From: Candidatus Gracilibacteria bacterium
GTDB taxonomy: Bacteria; Patescibacteriota; Gracilibacteria; BD1-5; UBA6164
Length of the DNA stretch: 64,000 nucleotides
Assembly (NCBI GenBank): GCA_010119145.1
Contig: JAACSU010000007.1
Coordinates: 1-64,000 of the forward strand
Direction: 5' to 3'
Part shown: piece by piece, positions 20,698 through 31,828 of the stretch
How positions within the stretch are numbered: the stretch's first letter is position 1
Layout: every line of letters begins with the position of its first letter
Program-made: the position numbers and the translations under genes
Notes under the pieces: model-generated
What the model was told of the DNA's origin: nothing
The model's input: the letters and a program-made list of their open reading frames with translations, nothing else
Databases searched by the model: none

Positions 20698-21987
20698 ATG
20701 CAACAACTGCCAAATACTCCACCAAAATGAACAAGTGATTGGTTTCCAGAGGAATTTAAAGTGAGAAAACACATTTTTGATACATGGAGACAAGTTTGTC
20801 TCAGTTACTGATTTGAAGAATATTTAGGACCAATGGTAGAGTCTATAGATATTTGGAAGGCAAAATCTGGGGAAGATGTTGGTTGATCTGAGCTTACTGA
20901 AATCACAGATAGAAATGGGGAACTCTCATGACTTGCAATACGACCAGAAATGACTCCTACAGTAACACGTATGGTAAGTCGAAAATGGAAAGAAATAGAA
21001 AAACCTGTGAAATGGTTTTCTATAGCGAACTTTTACAGAAATGAAAAACCACAAAAAGGAAGAAATCGAGAATTTTGGCAACTTAACGCTGATATTTTTG
21101 GAGAAGAAAGTCTCCGTGCAGATATAGAAGCACTCACACTTTCACTCGAACTACTTCGAGCATTTAATCCACCAGTCTGAAGTTACAAACTTAAAATTAA
21201 TCATAGACAACTTATATCAGGATTTTTATCCGAGGTTTTATGAGTAGCAGATATTGAACAGCAAAAATCTATTACAAGACTCTTAGATAAATATGAGAAA
21301 CTTAAACGAGATGATTTTAAAAAACTGCTCCTTGAAATTAACGAGAGCATTGATATGCAATCTGTTGAAGACTTCATGGAAGCTAAAAATATCACTGATC
21401 TACAAAAATCGTTTAAAGAACTATCTTGAAGTGAAAGTTTTGTAGCGTTCAAAGAAATAATAGAAACCCTATGAAATCTTGGCTATGCAGAAGAAATAGA
21501 ATTTTCAGGTTCACTCATTCGTGGTTTTGATTATTACGATGGTATGATTTTTGAAATGTTTGATACAAACACGGATAATCCTCGAGCACTTTTTGGTGGA
21601 GGAAGATATAATGGTCTTGCTGATATATTTTGAGTAAAATGAGGCATTTCTGCTGTATGATTTGCACCAGGTGATGAAACTATGAAGTTATTTTTAGAGT
21701 GACATGATCTTCTCTCAGATATACAAAATGAACATTCAAAAAAGTATTACTTTCCACTCTTAGAAGAAGAATTATTTGAAAATATGCAAATTCTTGCAAA
21801 TACCCTCAGAAAACAAGGAAAAAATGTTTTGTTGTGACTAAGTCCCAAAAAACTTTGAAAAGCGATTCAAGCTGCTTCTAAATCAAATTATTCTCACATA
21901 GTTATTTTTTGAGTAGAAGAAAAAACTGCTTGAATTATGAAAATAAAAAATCTAAAGACAGGGGAGGAGGAAACTTATAAAATATAA
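20698..21987 (+). CDS. hisS: Histidyl-tRNA synthetase
   Basis: 429 residues. Class II core: PPKGTSDWFPEEFKVRKHIF, LAIRPEMTPTVTRM (motif 2 start), FSIANFYRNEKPQKGRNREFWQLNADIFG, the His-binding SLIRGFDYYDGMIFE (usually GLxYYTGxVFE) and ALFGGGRYNGLADIFG (motif 3). A C-terminal anticodon-binding domain of about 90 residues follows (KYYFPLLEEELFENMQILANTLRKQGKNVLL). Length is normal. The next gene starts 2 bases after its stop. Confidence 0.95.
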
Positions 21988-21989
21988 AT

Positions 21990-22550
21990 ATGAAAATAGC
22001 TGTTATTTCAGACATTCACGAAAATACTCATAATCTTATTCAAGCTATAAAAATAATTGAAGAAGAAAAATGTGATGTAATAATTTGCCTTTGAGATGTA
22101 GGAAGGAGTATTTTGTTTGAAGCTATTTTTAGCCTTCAATTACCAGTATATTTTACATTTTGAAATCATGATGGAAATGTGATCAAGAATATGAAAATGT
22201 TACTCAGGCATACAGCTTGAGGTCATGTGAGAACAAATGGAATGTACCAAAAGATTGAACTTGATGGCAGAAATATTTTCTTAACTCATTATTATGAACT
22301 TGCTGAAATAGTAGCTAAATCTGGTGAATTTGACGTGTGTTTTTGAGGTCATAATCATATAGCCTCAGAAGTAAAATTCTGAACAACTCTTTGTGTGAAT
22401 CCATGAGAAATCACAGGTACACATTTTGATAAGCCAACGTTTTATATCTATGATACCAAAAATGATTCTGGAGAGTTTAAGGGTATTAAAAATCACCTAT
22501 CATTAAATACTCCAGAAACATTAGAATTCTGCAAAAATATACAAAAATAA
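21990..22550 (+). CDS. YfcE/MJ0936-type metallophosphoesterase
   Basis: 186 residues. Motifs of the calcineurin-like phosphoesterase fold: AVISDIHEN, CLGDVG, FGNHDGN, LTHYYE, GHNHIAS, NPGE. This spacing fits the small bacterial phosphodiesterases active on simple phosphodiesters with Mn or Ni. The natural substrate is not clear. It follows hisS with a 2-base gap and precedes the decarboxylase by 8 bases. The GGAGGAGG run in the end of hisS lies about 20 bases upstream, too far for a normal ribosome-binding site. Confidence 0.88.
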
Positions 22551-22558
22551 CATTTACT

Positions 22559-23809
22559 ATGCCAACTCCACGATTTATTACTCCAGAAATAACTTCTGAG
22601 ATAAATAACAATTTTATTACCCCAGTGTATGTTTATAGCGAAAAAGAACTACGGGAAAGAGCGAGAGAATTTATGACTTTTCCAAGTGCTTTTTGACATA
22701 AAGTTCGCTACGCCATGAAAGCAAATCCTAATAAAACTATACTTAAAATATTTGAAAGTGAGGGGCTCTATATAGATGCAAGTAGTGACTTTGAAGCACT
22801 TCGAGCTTTAGCTGCCTGAATAGATGCTCATAAAATTCAAATCTCAAGTCAAGAATTATGAAACAATATTGTTTCACTTATAGGGGGCTGAGTTTTTTTT
22901 GTGGCTACAAGTTTACATCAATTAGAATATTTCTGAAAAAACTTTCCACAACAAAGTTGTGGTATTCGAGTAAACCCGTGAGTGAGTTCTGGATGATTTG
23001 CAAAAATATCTACTGGATGACCAAGCTCCAGTTTTTGAATCTGGCATGAATATATTGATGAAATCAAGACTATTGCGAGCAAATATAATATAACTATTTG
23101 TAAACTCCATTTTCATATTTGAAGTGAAAATACTCCAAGTAGTTGGGTTGATTCTGCTGAACTTGGCTTTGATATTATAAGAGAGATTCAATCGGTCACA
23201 ACTTTTGATATGTGAGGTGGTCATAAGATGGCAATTATGCCTCATGAAAAATCAGCAGACTTACAAGCTATTTGAAAAGCTGTACAAAAAAAATTTGAAG
23301 ATTTTTATACAGAATCTGGGAGGAAAATAGAGCTTGAAATGGAACCTGGGAAGTACCTAACTATTAATAGTTGTAGTATGGTGACTAAAATTCAGGATAT
23401 TGTAAATACTGGTACATCGGGGTATAAGTTTTTAAAAATAAACTCTGGTATGAATGATATGCCGAGAGTAGCAATGTATTGAGTTCAAGAACCATTATTC
23501 ATCATTAATGATACTTCTGAGTACGAAGAATATGTCGTAGTAGGTCATTGTTGTGAAAGTTCAGATATACTCACTCCAAAGCTCTACGATGCTGAGATAC
23601 TTGAACCGAGAAAACTTAAAAAAGCTTTCATTTGAGATACCTTAGTAATTGATTGAGTGTGAGCCTATAATTCAGGTATGGCAATCAAGAACTACAACTC
23701 ATTTCCCGAATCTGGAGAATTATTGCTGAGAGAAAATTGAGAGATAGTAGAAATACGAAAAAGAGAACAAGTTGAGGAAATTTGGAGAAATGAGATTGAT
23801 GTTTTTTAA
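22559..23809 (+). CDS. lysA: Diaminopimelate/ornithine decarboxylase-like PLP enzyme (LysA family)
   Basis: 416 residues, fold type III PLP enzyme. YAMKANPN carries the PLP Lys at about residue 54, [11 protein letters not shown] and QISSQEL follow, then [31 protein letters not shown] (conserved CESxD) and [18 protein letters not shown]. These fit diaminopimelate decarboxylase better than ornithine decarboxylase, but close relatives with other amino-acid substrates exist. The nearby Mur ligase supports a cell-wall link. Whether the rest of lysine synthesis exists cannot be seen here. Confidence 0.85.
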
Positions 23810-23818
23810 AGTAATTGT

Positions 23819-24292
23819 ATGAAGCAGATAATTTTTGATATCCTGAATCAACTAAACATAGCTTATATGAATTATGAACATGAAGCAGTCTTTTCATGTG
23901 ATGATGCGAAATGAGTTGATATTCCTGGAGTAAGAGTGAAGAGTCTTCTCTTGCGAAACAAAAAATGAAATAACTATTATATGGTAGTGATTCCAGATTA
24001 TAAACAGCTTGATACAAATATTGTTAGAGCTATTTTTGAAGATTCTAAAATGAGCTTTGCAAGTCCCGAGAGAATGCTTGAAAAAATATGATTAAAACCG
24101 GGAAGTGTGAGTCCTTTTGCATTAATACATAATACTGATAAAGACATTAAACTTGTCATTGACGCTGATCTCAGAGAGAAACAGGTTTGATTCCATCCAC
24201 TTCAAAATGACAATACGCTTGTTTTGAATATGATGGAACTTGAATCATTTCTTAAATACATTGGAATTTTCTACATCTATCACGCTCTATAA
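23819..24292 (+). CDS. YbaK/ProX-type aminoacyl-tRNA deacylase
   Basis: 157 residues. IAYMNYEHEAVFSCDDAK, then VKSLLLRNKKGNNYYMVVIPDYKQLD, FASPERMLEKIGLKPGSVSPFALIHN and VDADLREKQVGFHPLQNDNTLVLNMMELESFLKY follow the ProXp-ala/PrdX pattern. The conserved Lys of the K-S-L-x-L motif is present. The family hydrolyses Ala mischarged on tRNA-Pro. ProRS at 35996 also appears to carry its own editing insertion, so this is probably a second, trans editor. Confidence 0.88.
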
Positions 24293-24294
24293 AT

Positions 24295-25590
24295 ATGAAA
24301 CAATTTTGATTACAGTTTATCTATAGCTTTCTGGTATTATGTGCTCGACATTATATTAAAAGAACAGAGATAAAAGTAATAGGTATTACAGGAAGTGTTT
24401 GAAAAACAAGTTGTCGAATGCTTGTGAGTCAAGTTCTCCAACAAATACCAAGCTCATATAAGTTTTATACTTCCCCTAAGAATTATAATTCTGAACTCTG
24501 ACTTGTTTTTTCAGTTTTTAGAATTGAAGAGTATTCTCCAAGTATTAAAAATTTATTATGAGTAAGCCTTAAAATTCTCACAATTGCATTTTTTGAAGCT
24601 AAAAAATATGATATTTTAGTTGCTGAATATGGAATAGATTCTCCAAATGATATGGAGCAACTTCTGAAAATTGCAGTTCCTGATATAGCAATACTTACTA
24701 AACTAGATAGTGTTCATAGTGCAAATTATCCTGGATGAATAGAACAGTATTGGGAGGAAAAGTGGCTTCTACTTCTCTCTGCTAAAAATAAGATATTTGT
24801 AAATCTACAAGATGAATATTCACAAGATAAAGTACATCTTCTTGAGGAATATTCTGAATTATTCTGAAATATTGATGAACTAAATTTGAAACTTCAAAAA
24901 CTCTCTGAGTCAGAAATAGTGAGGAGTTTTACCTACAGAGATAAAAACTTTTCTATTAATCTTATAGGAGAAGAGAATGTGCACTATACGAAACTAGCTA
25001 TTGATATTGCAGAGTTTCTATGAATCTATCTTGATAGAAATCAGTATAATTTTAATTTTAAACTTCAAGAAGGAAGATTCACTATTTTTAATAAATGACA
25101 AAATGTATTTATAGATTCAACTTACAATGCGGCACCAGAAAGTACAAAATTAGCGATTGAAAATACTCAAGTATTGAGAGATGAATTATACGAAAATCAT
25201 AAAATTATCTTTGTATTATGAGATATGAGAGAGCTATGAACAGTAAGCGAATCAGCTCATAAGAGCCTTGCGAAGAAAATATTAAGCGCATCTGCAATTT
25301 TCACTGTGTGACCACAAATGTATGAATATTTAAAACCTGAACTTGAAATCCAAAAGTATCAATGATATCTCAAGTCAGGACTCTCATCGAGAGAAACATG
25401 AAAAAATGTAAAAAAATACCTTAAAGATAATCACGAGACTCAATATATAATCCTATTCAAAGGATCGCAAAATACTATATTTACAGAAGAAGCACTGTGA
25501 TGTTTATTAACTCAAGCTGAACAAAAAAGACTTCCAAGACAATCTGAGTCCTGGAAATCTAAAAAGGATAAATTTTTTATGAGTGTTTAG
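24295..25590 (+). CDS. Mur ligase family protein lacking the usual N-terminal domain
   Basis: 431 residues. ATP-binding ITGSVGKTSCRM at about 31-42, then FIDSTYNAAPESTKLAIENTQ and VLGDMRELGTVSESAH, the central and C-terminal motifs of MurF. In MurF the P-loop lies near residue 107 after a UDP-substrate domain; here only about 30 mostly hydrophobic residues (FIYSFLVLCARHYI) precede it. It may work on a membrane-bound or different acceptor. It is 2 bases after the deacylase gene, and its end overlaps the convergent EEP gene by 14 bases. Confidence 0.8.
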
Positions 25591-26521
25591 TAGGTATCAC
25601 TCAAATTTCAAAGTATATTGGTAAGTGATCAGATCCAATGTTTTCGAGTGTTTCTAGCTTAGAGACTTCTACTCACTTACTGTGAAATAATAGATCAATA
25701 GGAAAAGCAAATGAACCAAATTTTGCTGGACAACTAGGGTAAAGTCATCTTCATCGTCTCCCATCTTTGAGTTGAGAGAGTGCCTGAAATTTCTTAATTC
25801 ACTCAGACCAAGCAACACTATTAAAATCTCAAGTCACAATGACATCATTAGAGATTTTTGATATTTTTTTTCAAAGAATTGCGAGTTCAGTGTCTTTAGG
25901 TTTGGAAGTATCAGCCTCAGTAGGACTTGGAGGAGGTGGATGTACTCAAAAAAAGTGTAATACTCTATCTTTTTGCATCTCAATTTTTAGATGCATGGTC
26001 GGTCTTTCGTCACTTTTAAGAAAGAGAACTTCACTGAGTAGAAGTTCTCTTTTGCTATATACATGCATTCCATACATATTTTCCAGAGCCACTTTTTTAG
26101 TATACGGGTATATAGATTCTATTTCTGAAATATTCTCTTCCCAAATTTTATTTGTTTCCATAGTAAAAACTATATCGGAGTCTGTTTTTTTAATGAGATC
26201 TACAAGAGCAGAATATTTATTATTATTTTGGTGTACATTTATGGATAATACCGAGAGTGTATCAGAACTAGTTGAAAAATCTTTTTTTGTAAGCGAAAAA
26301 TTTATAAAAGGATATATAAAATAGAATTGAACCAAAAAACTTATAAATAATAGTGCTTGAAGAACTATAAAGAAAAATCAAGGCTCTCAAAAAAATGAAA
26401 GCATAAAAAGTGCGAGATTCACTACGAGTAAATGAGATCTGACATAATCAAAGTCTCGAAAAAACCAGTGTTTACTAGGAAAAAATGGAAGAAAGGTACC
26501 AATAATAGAAACAATGGAAAT
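25577..26521 (-). CDS. Membrane-anchored endonuclease/exonuclease/phosphatase (EEP) family protein
   Basis: About 314 residues. Three hydrophobic segments (IGTFLPFFPSKHWFFRDFDYVRSHLLVVNL and following) form the usual N-terminus of this CPR/bacterial family; the EEP domain then has VLSINVHQNNNK, FTMETN, VTGDFNSVAWSE and GSDHLPIYFEI. No ATG, GTG or TTG precedes the first membrane segment after an in-frame TAG at 26531; the start given is an ATT (26519-26521) and is uncertain. Other choices are GTG at 26422 or ATG at 26404, which would lose the first segment. Substrate unknown. Confidence 0.75.
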
Positions 26522-26526
26522 TATGA

Positions 26527-26721
26527 TTATCTATATATTTTATACTTTCCAAACTTTACGACTTGTTCTTCGTTTTTTTTCTGAGAGCTAAACTTAGCTC
26601 AAGTAAGCAATAAACTTACTCATATGAGTATAAAGAAAGCTCCTATTAAATATGCTATCATTTGAGGAAAAACTACATTAAGTATTCCAAAGAGTATAAA
26701 AATTATTCAGATATTCTTCAT
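26527..26721 (-). CDS. Small two-helix membrane protein
   Basis: 64 residues: MKNIGIIFILFGILNVVFPQMIAYLIGAFFILIGVSLLLTG followed by a charged tail (KFSSQKKNEEQVVKFGKYKIYR). Two transmembrane helices with a short turn are clear. It starts 3 bases after the MurA stop and ends just where the EEP gene begins, so the three form one operon. It resembles DUF3096-like small membrane proteins in layout only; no function is claimed. Confidence 0.75.
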
Positions 26722-26723
26722 AT

Positions 26724-27989
26724 TTATGTATTAGTAGTAAGTTCTTCTATGTTGGCTCAAAGTTGTTTCAATTTTCATATAAAATCATCATATCCTCTAT
26801 TAATCCAATAGATGTTATCAATTTTAGTTTCTCAGCTAGATATAAGTCCTGCTAAAACCATTGCAGCTCATGATCTCAAATCCCAACTATTGACGGTATT
26901 TCATACTAATGCAGTAGGTCAGGTTATTTTTGCTTCATGGAGATTTATGATTCTTGGACTTGCTCAAAGTCTTTCATATTCTACAAGCCAATTAAGTCTG
27001 CCTTCATACAGAATTTCATGAATCCGTGAAGTTCATTCACATTGTGTCATCAGTACACTAAAAAGTGGCATAAGGTCAGTAGGAAATCATGGAAATATAT
27101 TCGTTTGAATATTCACAGCTTTGAGTTTATGAGCTCTATAGACTCTCAAAGTGTCATTTCACATATCTTGTGTTTTTACACCTGTTTCATGTATTTTATA
27201 AAGAAAAGATGCTAAGTCAGAAATTCTTGCTCTATGAATATCTATATATTTTTCACTTGCTAATGCTCAAAGAATTATAAAAGTTCCAGATTGTAAATAA
27301 TCTGGGATAATTTCCTGAGATATTTCTGATGCAAGTGTAGTACCTCAGTGTATAATTATCGTATGATCGTAGCGAATATCTATTACAACTCCTGCTTGAC
27401 GAAGCATATCAACTAAATTGAAGATATGTGGCTCAAAAGCTGCTAACTCAATCGTTGTAATTCATTTTCGACCTACTCATCACATAATAAGATTTGCTGT
27501 AGCTGTGACTGCAAAATATGCGGTAATTGTAACATCTGTATCAAATCATGGTCCTTCAAAATGAAGCATATCATCACGCTCGAAAAATGTATATCACATA
27601 TCTTTGTAGCCATTAATATGCTCATCAATAGGTCTTTTTCAGATTTTATCTCATGAAGGAAAGGGAATACTTGCGTTTCAAAATCTATGGAGCAATCACG
27701 CTATAAAATAAATTCATGCTCTGGTTCTAGCTATTTTACTTGTATCCATTCCAGAGACATCAAGATTCGCTGTATCTAAAAATAGTTCGTGATTTTTAAA
27801 TGATACTTCAGCTCATAAGCTCTCATAGAAGTGTATAAAATCGTGAATATCGAGAATATCTGGAACATTTGTGAGATGAATTTTTCATTTTATAAGCAAT
27901 GCTGCAGCCAGAAGTGGTAGGGCAGCATTTTTACTTCCCCCAATGCTGACAGATCATTGTAATTGTCTGGATTCTTGGACCTTAAACAT
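26724..27989 (-). CDS. murA: UDP-N-acetylglucosamine 1-carboxyvinyltransferase (MurA)
   Basis: 421 residues. Motifs GGSKNAALPLLAAALL at the N-terminus, TSKIARTRAGIYFIAGLLHRFGNASIPFPSGDKIGKRPIDEHI, and C-terminal FPTDLMPLFSVLMTQ (usually FPTDxQaqf). It makes the first committed precursor of peptidoglycan from UDP-GlcNAc and phosphoenolpyruvate. At the loop that normally reads GGCxIG, the sequence is SGDKIG, so the fosfomycin-target Cys is replaced by Asp, as known in mycobacteria and chlamydiae. The first gene of a three-gene operon. Confidence 0.93.
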
Positions 27990-28072
27990 GATTAATATTG
28001 GATTAAAATTATTTAAAAATTATAGCGAGAATCTATAAATATCAAAACAAAAGCCGTCTTTTTGCTTTTTCT

Positions 28073-28100
28073 TTGACAAAGAACCTTAGGAGGCTATTAT
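28073..28100 (+). promoter_or_regulatory. Promoter of the 28138 gene
   Basis: TTGACA at 28073-28078, a 16-base spacer and TATTAT at 28095-28100 in the divergent region between murA and the 28138 gene. The predicted transcript has a leader of about 30 bases. Confidence 0.65.
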
Positions 28101-28137
28101 TTTTGATATTTATTTTCATTATTATCTCGATCACTCC

Positions 28138-30051
28138 ATGTTAGAAACCGATATACGAAAATTAGATTTTTGAGCAGAAAATACTATAAAAATACAACAT
28201 GTGAATCTCGATACTGATTTAGATTGTGTAGTGCTTATTTCATCGAAAGATGATAAGCTGTCAGATTTGCTTATACATAAAATTGTAGACTCACTCCTTG
28301 ATAAATTGCATCCTAAAAATGTCTACAAGGACTTTTCAAATGCTCTTGAAAATATAAATTCATTCATAAGTACCTGGGGGAACTCACAAGATAAAATCAA
28401 ATGACTCCATGGTATTATTTGAATATATCATAAAAAAACCTTTCTATTTTCAACAGTGTGATCAGCTTCTTGTTATTTATTTAACACGCATCACGATATA
28501 ATAGAAGTGACAGATAAATGAGAAAAACCTAAAAATTTTAGTTTTATCTCTAGTGGAGATGTTGCTGATGGAGAATACCTCATCTTATCAAATCTCAGGC
28601 TCTTAGAAGTTCTTTCTAAAGATGATATAAGAGATGGACTATCTGCTAAAAATGTAAAACGTTCAGGTGAAAACATAGAGCAAATTTTATATCATGAATT
28701 TGAATGAAAAAACCTTTGACTCATTACTCTGCATAAAAATGTAGACTCAATTGGTGAGAAAAACTCTGTACTTGATAAGTTAATCTACTTTTTTTACAGA
28801 ATATTTGATAACAGATACGCAAAAGAATTGTTTGGATATATTTTGCATCTACGAGAAAAACTTCTAAAAAAGAGTCAAAAAACAAGACAGTATATTATTG
28901 CTTGAGGTATTCTGGTTGCTATTTTCTTTCTCTATAGTGTTTTGTCAGGATTTTTTCAAATCGCTTCTAGTACTCAAGGAACAGAACAAGCAAAAATCAA
29001 ACTTATTGAAGCTCAAAATAGTATAATAGCTGCGAGTGAAAATCTCAATAATCCAGATATGTTTTCACTTAATATAGAAAGTGCTGAAACGAAGATTCAA
29101 GAACTTGAAGATAAAGAGTTATTTTTAGGGGATATCTCGATTCTCAAGGATAATATGAGTGTTTTGCAGAAACAATTTAATGGGATTGAGCCATTTGAAG
29201 TCACCCCTGAAAATACAATGTATAATTTTAGTACTCCAATGGATATAACTAAAATCGTGAGTGTTTCAAATAAGATATTTGTAGTACATCCTAAAAGTAT
29301 AACATGACCTATACTACAAGGAGAGTGATCTGAAAATTATGGGTTTAAGGAACTTGCTGCTGATGATTACTTCATTGATGCAAGCGTGAATTGATCTGAT
29401 ATTGTTTTAGTAACACATGCTTGAAAAGTTGTAAATTTTGCGAAAAATAATTTCTTTAGTTATGTTGATGTGACGAATCAAGCAACTTGGGAAATGTCTC
29501 CAATAGTAGAGTCATATTCAAGCAATCTGTATTTACTCTCTGATTCAAAAACTCAAATTCTTAGACACAAGCAAACTGGAGCAACGTATGATGCGTGAGT
29601 TTCTTATCTGAGCGATGCTGATGCAACAAGTATTTGAAAAATATTTTCCATAGCTATTGATGGATGAATATATATTCTTAAAGCAGACGGAACAGTTGTG
29701 AAGTTGTTTCGAGAACCAGAATATAGATTAGAAAATATAGTTTTAAATAAACTTCCAAAAAACTATGATTTTAGTGATGAGGTTTCTTCTGAATTTGCCC
29801 CATCAATCAGAGCTCGGGCAGATTTGAAATATGTGTATATGTTATTTAAAAATAAAGTTCTTATATTTAAGCCAAGTTCTGATCGATATCAAGACGTAAA
29901 ATCACTTGCTTATTTAGGGCAAATTGAAGGAAAGGATGCAAATATAGAAGACTTCTATGTTGATAATGACGGAGAAATATTTATAGCTTGAAACTTATGA
30001 GTGTATAAAGTAGAATTTAGTGTTGTTGAAAATAAGATTGTTTTAGATTAG
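28138..30051 (+). CDS. Large single-pass membrane protein with PP2C-like N-terminus (unknown function)
   Basis: 637 residues. The N-terminal about 240 residues look globular (GIIGIYHKKTFLFSTVGSASCYLF, FSFISSGDVADGEYLILSN) and recall the beta-strand pattern of PP2C-type phosphatases, though metal-binding Asp residues are not convincing. One membrane helix follows at about 256-280 (IIAGGILVAIFFLYSVLSGFF), then a helical stretch of about 80 residues and a C-terminal region of repeated beta strands with SYLSDADA and IEDFYVDNDGEIFIA, possibly a propeller. Expressed from its own promoter, closed by a terminator. Function not known. Confidence 0.7.
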
Positions 30052-30068
30052 TTATAAAATATTTAAAT

Positions 30069-30101
30069 ATAAAAAAAAGAGCTTCTAAGCTCTTTTTTTT
30101 T
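30069..30101. terminator. Bidirectional terminator
   Basis: Stem AAAAAGAGCTT / AAGCTCTTTTT with A and T runs on both sides, between the convergent 28138 gene (+) and yebC (-). Confidence 0.88.
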
Positions 30102-30107
30102 CATTTT

Positions 30108-30878
30108 CTATGTTCGAAAAGTATTCTTCTCGATAAAGTCTTCAACTTTATCATCAAGCTGCGAGTTTATTAATTCATTAGATGCTATAAAACTTACATC
30201 CTCGTCTTCTTCAAATGCTTCTATCATTTTTTTAAATTTTAAAGCTTTGTCAAAATCATCGATTTCAATTTCATTACTTGGTATAAAATCAATTTTTGAT
30301 TCTAAAAGCTCGATTTCCTTTCATTCTAGAAATTGTTCTACTGAGTGGTGATCATCTAAAGAGGATACTATCTTTATATATCATTCTTCAAGTTCGAGAT
30401 TCTCAGCATTTGTGTCAAAAATTATTTCTTCTATACTTTCCATTGAGTGCTTCTTTGGATCCACAAATATAATTCACTTTTTTTCAAACATCCACGCAAC
30501 AGCTCCACTTTCTCACATATTTCCACCATACTTGGAAAAAATATGACGAATATTTGAAACGGTTCGATTTTTATTGTCACTGATACAAGATACTAAAAGT
30601 GCTACTCAGCCAGGAGCATATCATTCATAAATAATTTCACTGAGTTGAGCTGCGTCTTTATCTTCTCATGTTCATTTCTTGATTGCTCTATCAATGGTAT
30701 CATTGGGAACTCAATCTTTTTTAGCTTTGTAAATAAGCGTTGCAAGATTGGCATTATCTTCGGGATTTCATCATTTCTGAGCTGCCAGAGCAATGAGTTT
30801 TGCGTGAATAGAAAACACTTTTCACTTTTCAGAATTAACAGCCATTTTTCGAGCTTGGACTACTGGACCTCTTCCCAT
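30108..30878 (-). CDS. yebC: YebC/PmpR family protein
   Basis: 256 residues. [71 protein letters not shown] is the YebC N-terminal domain; [50 protein letters not shown] is the central signature. Members are DNA-binding regulators; recent work links YebC2-type proteins to ribosome stalling relief at proline runs, so the exact role is open. Only minor differences from usual length. Confidence 0.93.
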
Positions 30879-31000
30879 AAAATTTGTATTAAAATTTATT
30901 ACTTGCCTATATGGTAATTTTTTTTATAACTTTGTAAAGTCACGCGCAATTACTTTGACATATACAGGAATAGATTGAAATAAAAAAAATCAAAAAAAAT

Positions 31001-31028
31001 TTGCAAGTCTGCTCTTTTTGTATACAAT
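31001..31028 (+). promoter_or_regulatory. rplY promoter
   Basis: TTGCAA at 31001-31006, 16-base spacer, TACAAT at 31023-31028, followed by TTGCGAGC. The box after the -10 matches those at the L3, tRNA-Lys and lipoprotein promoters. The leader to the L25 ATG is about 55 bases. Confidence 0.7.
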
Positions 31029-31090
31029 TTGCGAGCTCATTTTGGGAGGCGTTTGCGTTACCAAAATATTTAATATATCTAATTATCACC

Positions 31091-31744
31091 ATGGCTAAAC
31101 ATACTATATCTGCAGATATCAGAGACACGAATGAAAAAGTTTCTCACATCAGACAATCAAAAAGAGTTCCAGGAGTTGTTTACGGACGACATCAAGAACC
31201 TATCTCTATCGTTATGGATAGTTCAGATTTTCTTAGATTATATAGAAAAGCAGGAGAATCTAATATTATCAATATTTCTGTTGGTAAGAAAAAATTAGAT
31301 GTACTGGTTCATATGACACAAAAACATCCTGTTTCTGGAGATTTTACACATGTTGATTTCTATGCTATCACTCAAGGTGAAGCATTGAATACCCACATCC
31401 ACTTTAACTTTATCGGTGAAGCTCCTGCAATAAAAGAAGGTGCTATTGTTGAAGAACATATGAAAGGACTTGATGTGAAATGTCTACCATCTGATCTTGT
31501 TGATCATTTTGATGTTGATCTCTCTGTGCTTAAAGAAGAAGGTGATGCTATTAGAGTTTCAGATCTAGGTATTGATACTACTAAGTACGAATTATCTGTG
31601 AATAATGATGATGTTGTTGCAAATGCAAGTCTTCCACGAGCTGCAGTTGAAGAAGAAGATGAAGAAGATGAAGTAGTAACTGGTTCAGATGAAGATATCG
31701 CTGCGAAAGAAGCTGAAGGGTCAGATGAAGAATCAAAAGATTAA
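31091..31744 (+). CDS. rplY: Ribosomal protein L25 (CTC type)
   Basis: 217 residues. The 5S-binding N-terminal domain (ISADIRDTNEKVSHIRQSKRVPGVVYGRHQEPISIVMDSSDF, VSGDFTHVDFYAIT) is joined to the TL5/CTC C-terminal domain (VEEHMKGLDVKCLPSDLVDHFDVDLSVLKEGD-like). An acidic Glu/Asp-rich tail of about 35 residues ends the protein, as in many CTC proteins. The ATG at 31091 is used; an open frame extends upstream but crosses the promoter. Confidence 0.94.
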   Translation: MAKHTISADIRDTNEKVSHIRQSKRVPGVVYGRHQEPISIVMDSSDFLRLYRKAGESNIINISVGKKKLDVLVHMTQKHPVSGDFTHVDFYAITQGEALNTHIHFNFIGEAPAIKEGAIVEEHMKGLDVKCLPSDLVDHFDVDLSVLKEEGDAIRVSDLGIDTTKYELSVNNDDVVANASLPRAAVEEEDEEDEVVTGSDEDIAAKEAEGSDEESKD

Positions 31745-31828
31745 TAAAATTCAAACACTATAATGTTTACATTCTTCTTTAAGGTATTATACTTTGAAGA
31801 AGAATTTTTTAATTAAATACATAAAAAA

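Noticed and set aside
25839-26324. Plus-strand ORF of 161 codons (MTSLEIFDIFFQR...)
   Set aside because: It is the antisense shadow of the EEP gene, which has conserved DFN and SDH motifs on the minus strand.
30955-30960. TTGACA as -35 box for L25
   Set aside because: No suitable -10 lies 16-18 bases downstream; TTGCAA/TACAAT at 31001-31028 fits better.
31001-31090. Upstream extension of the L25 frame
   Set aside because: It runs over the promoter and the conserved L25 start is at 31091.
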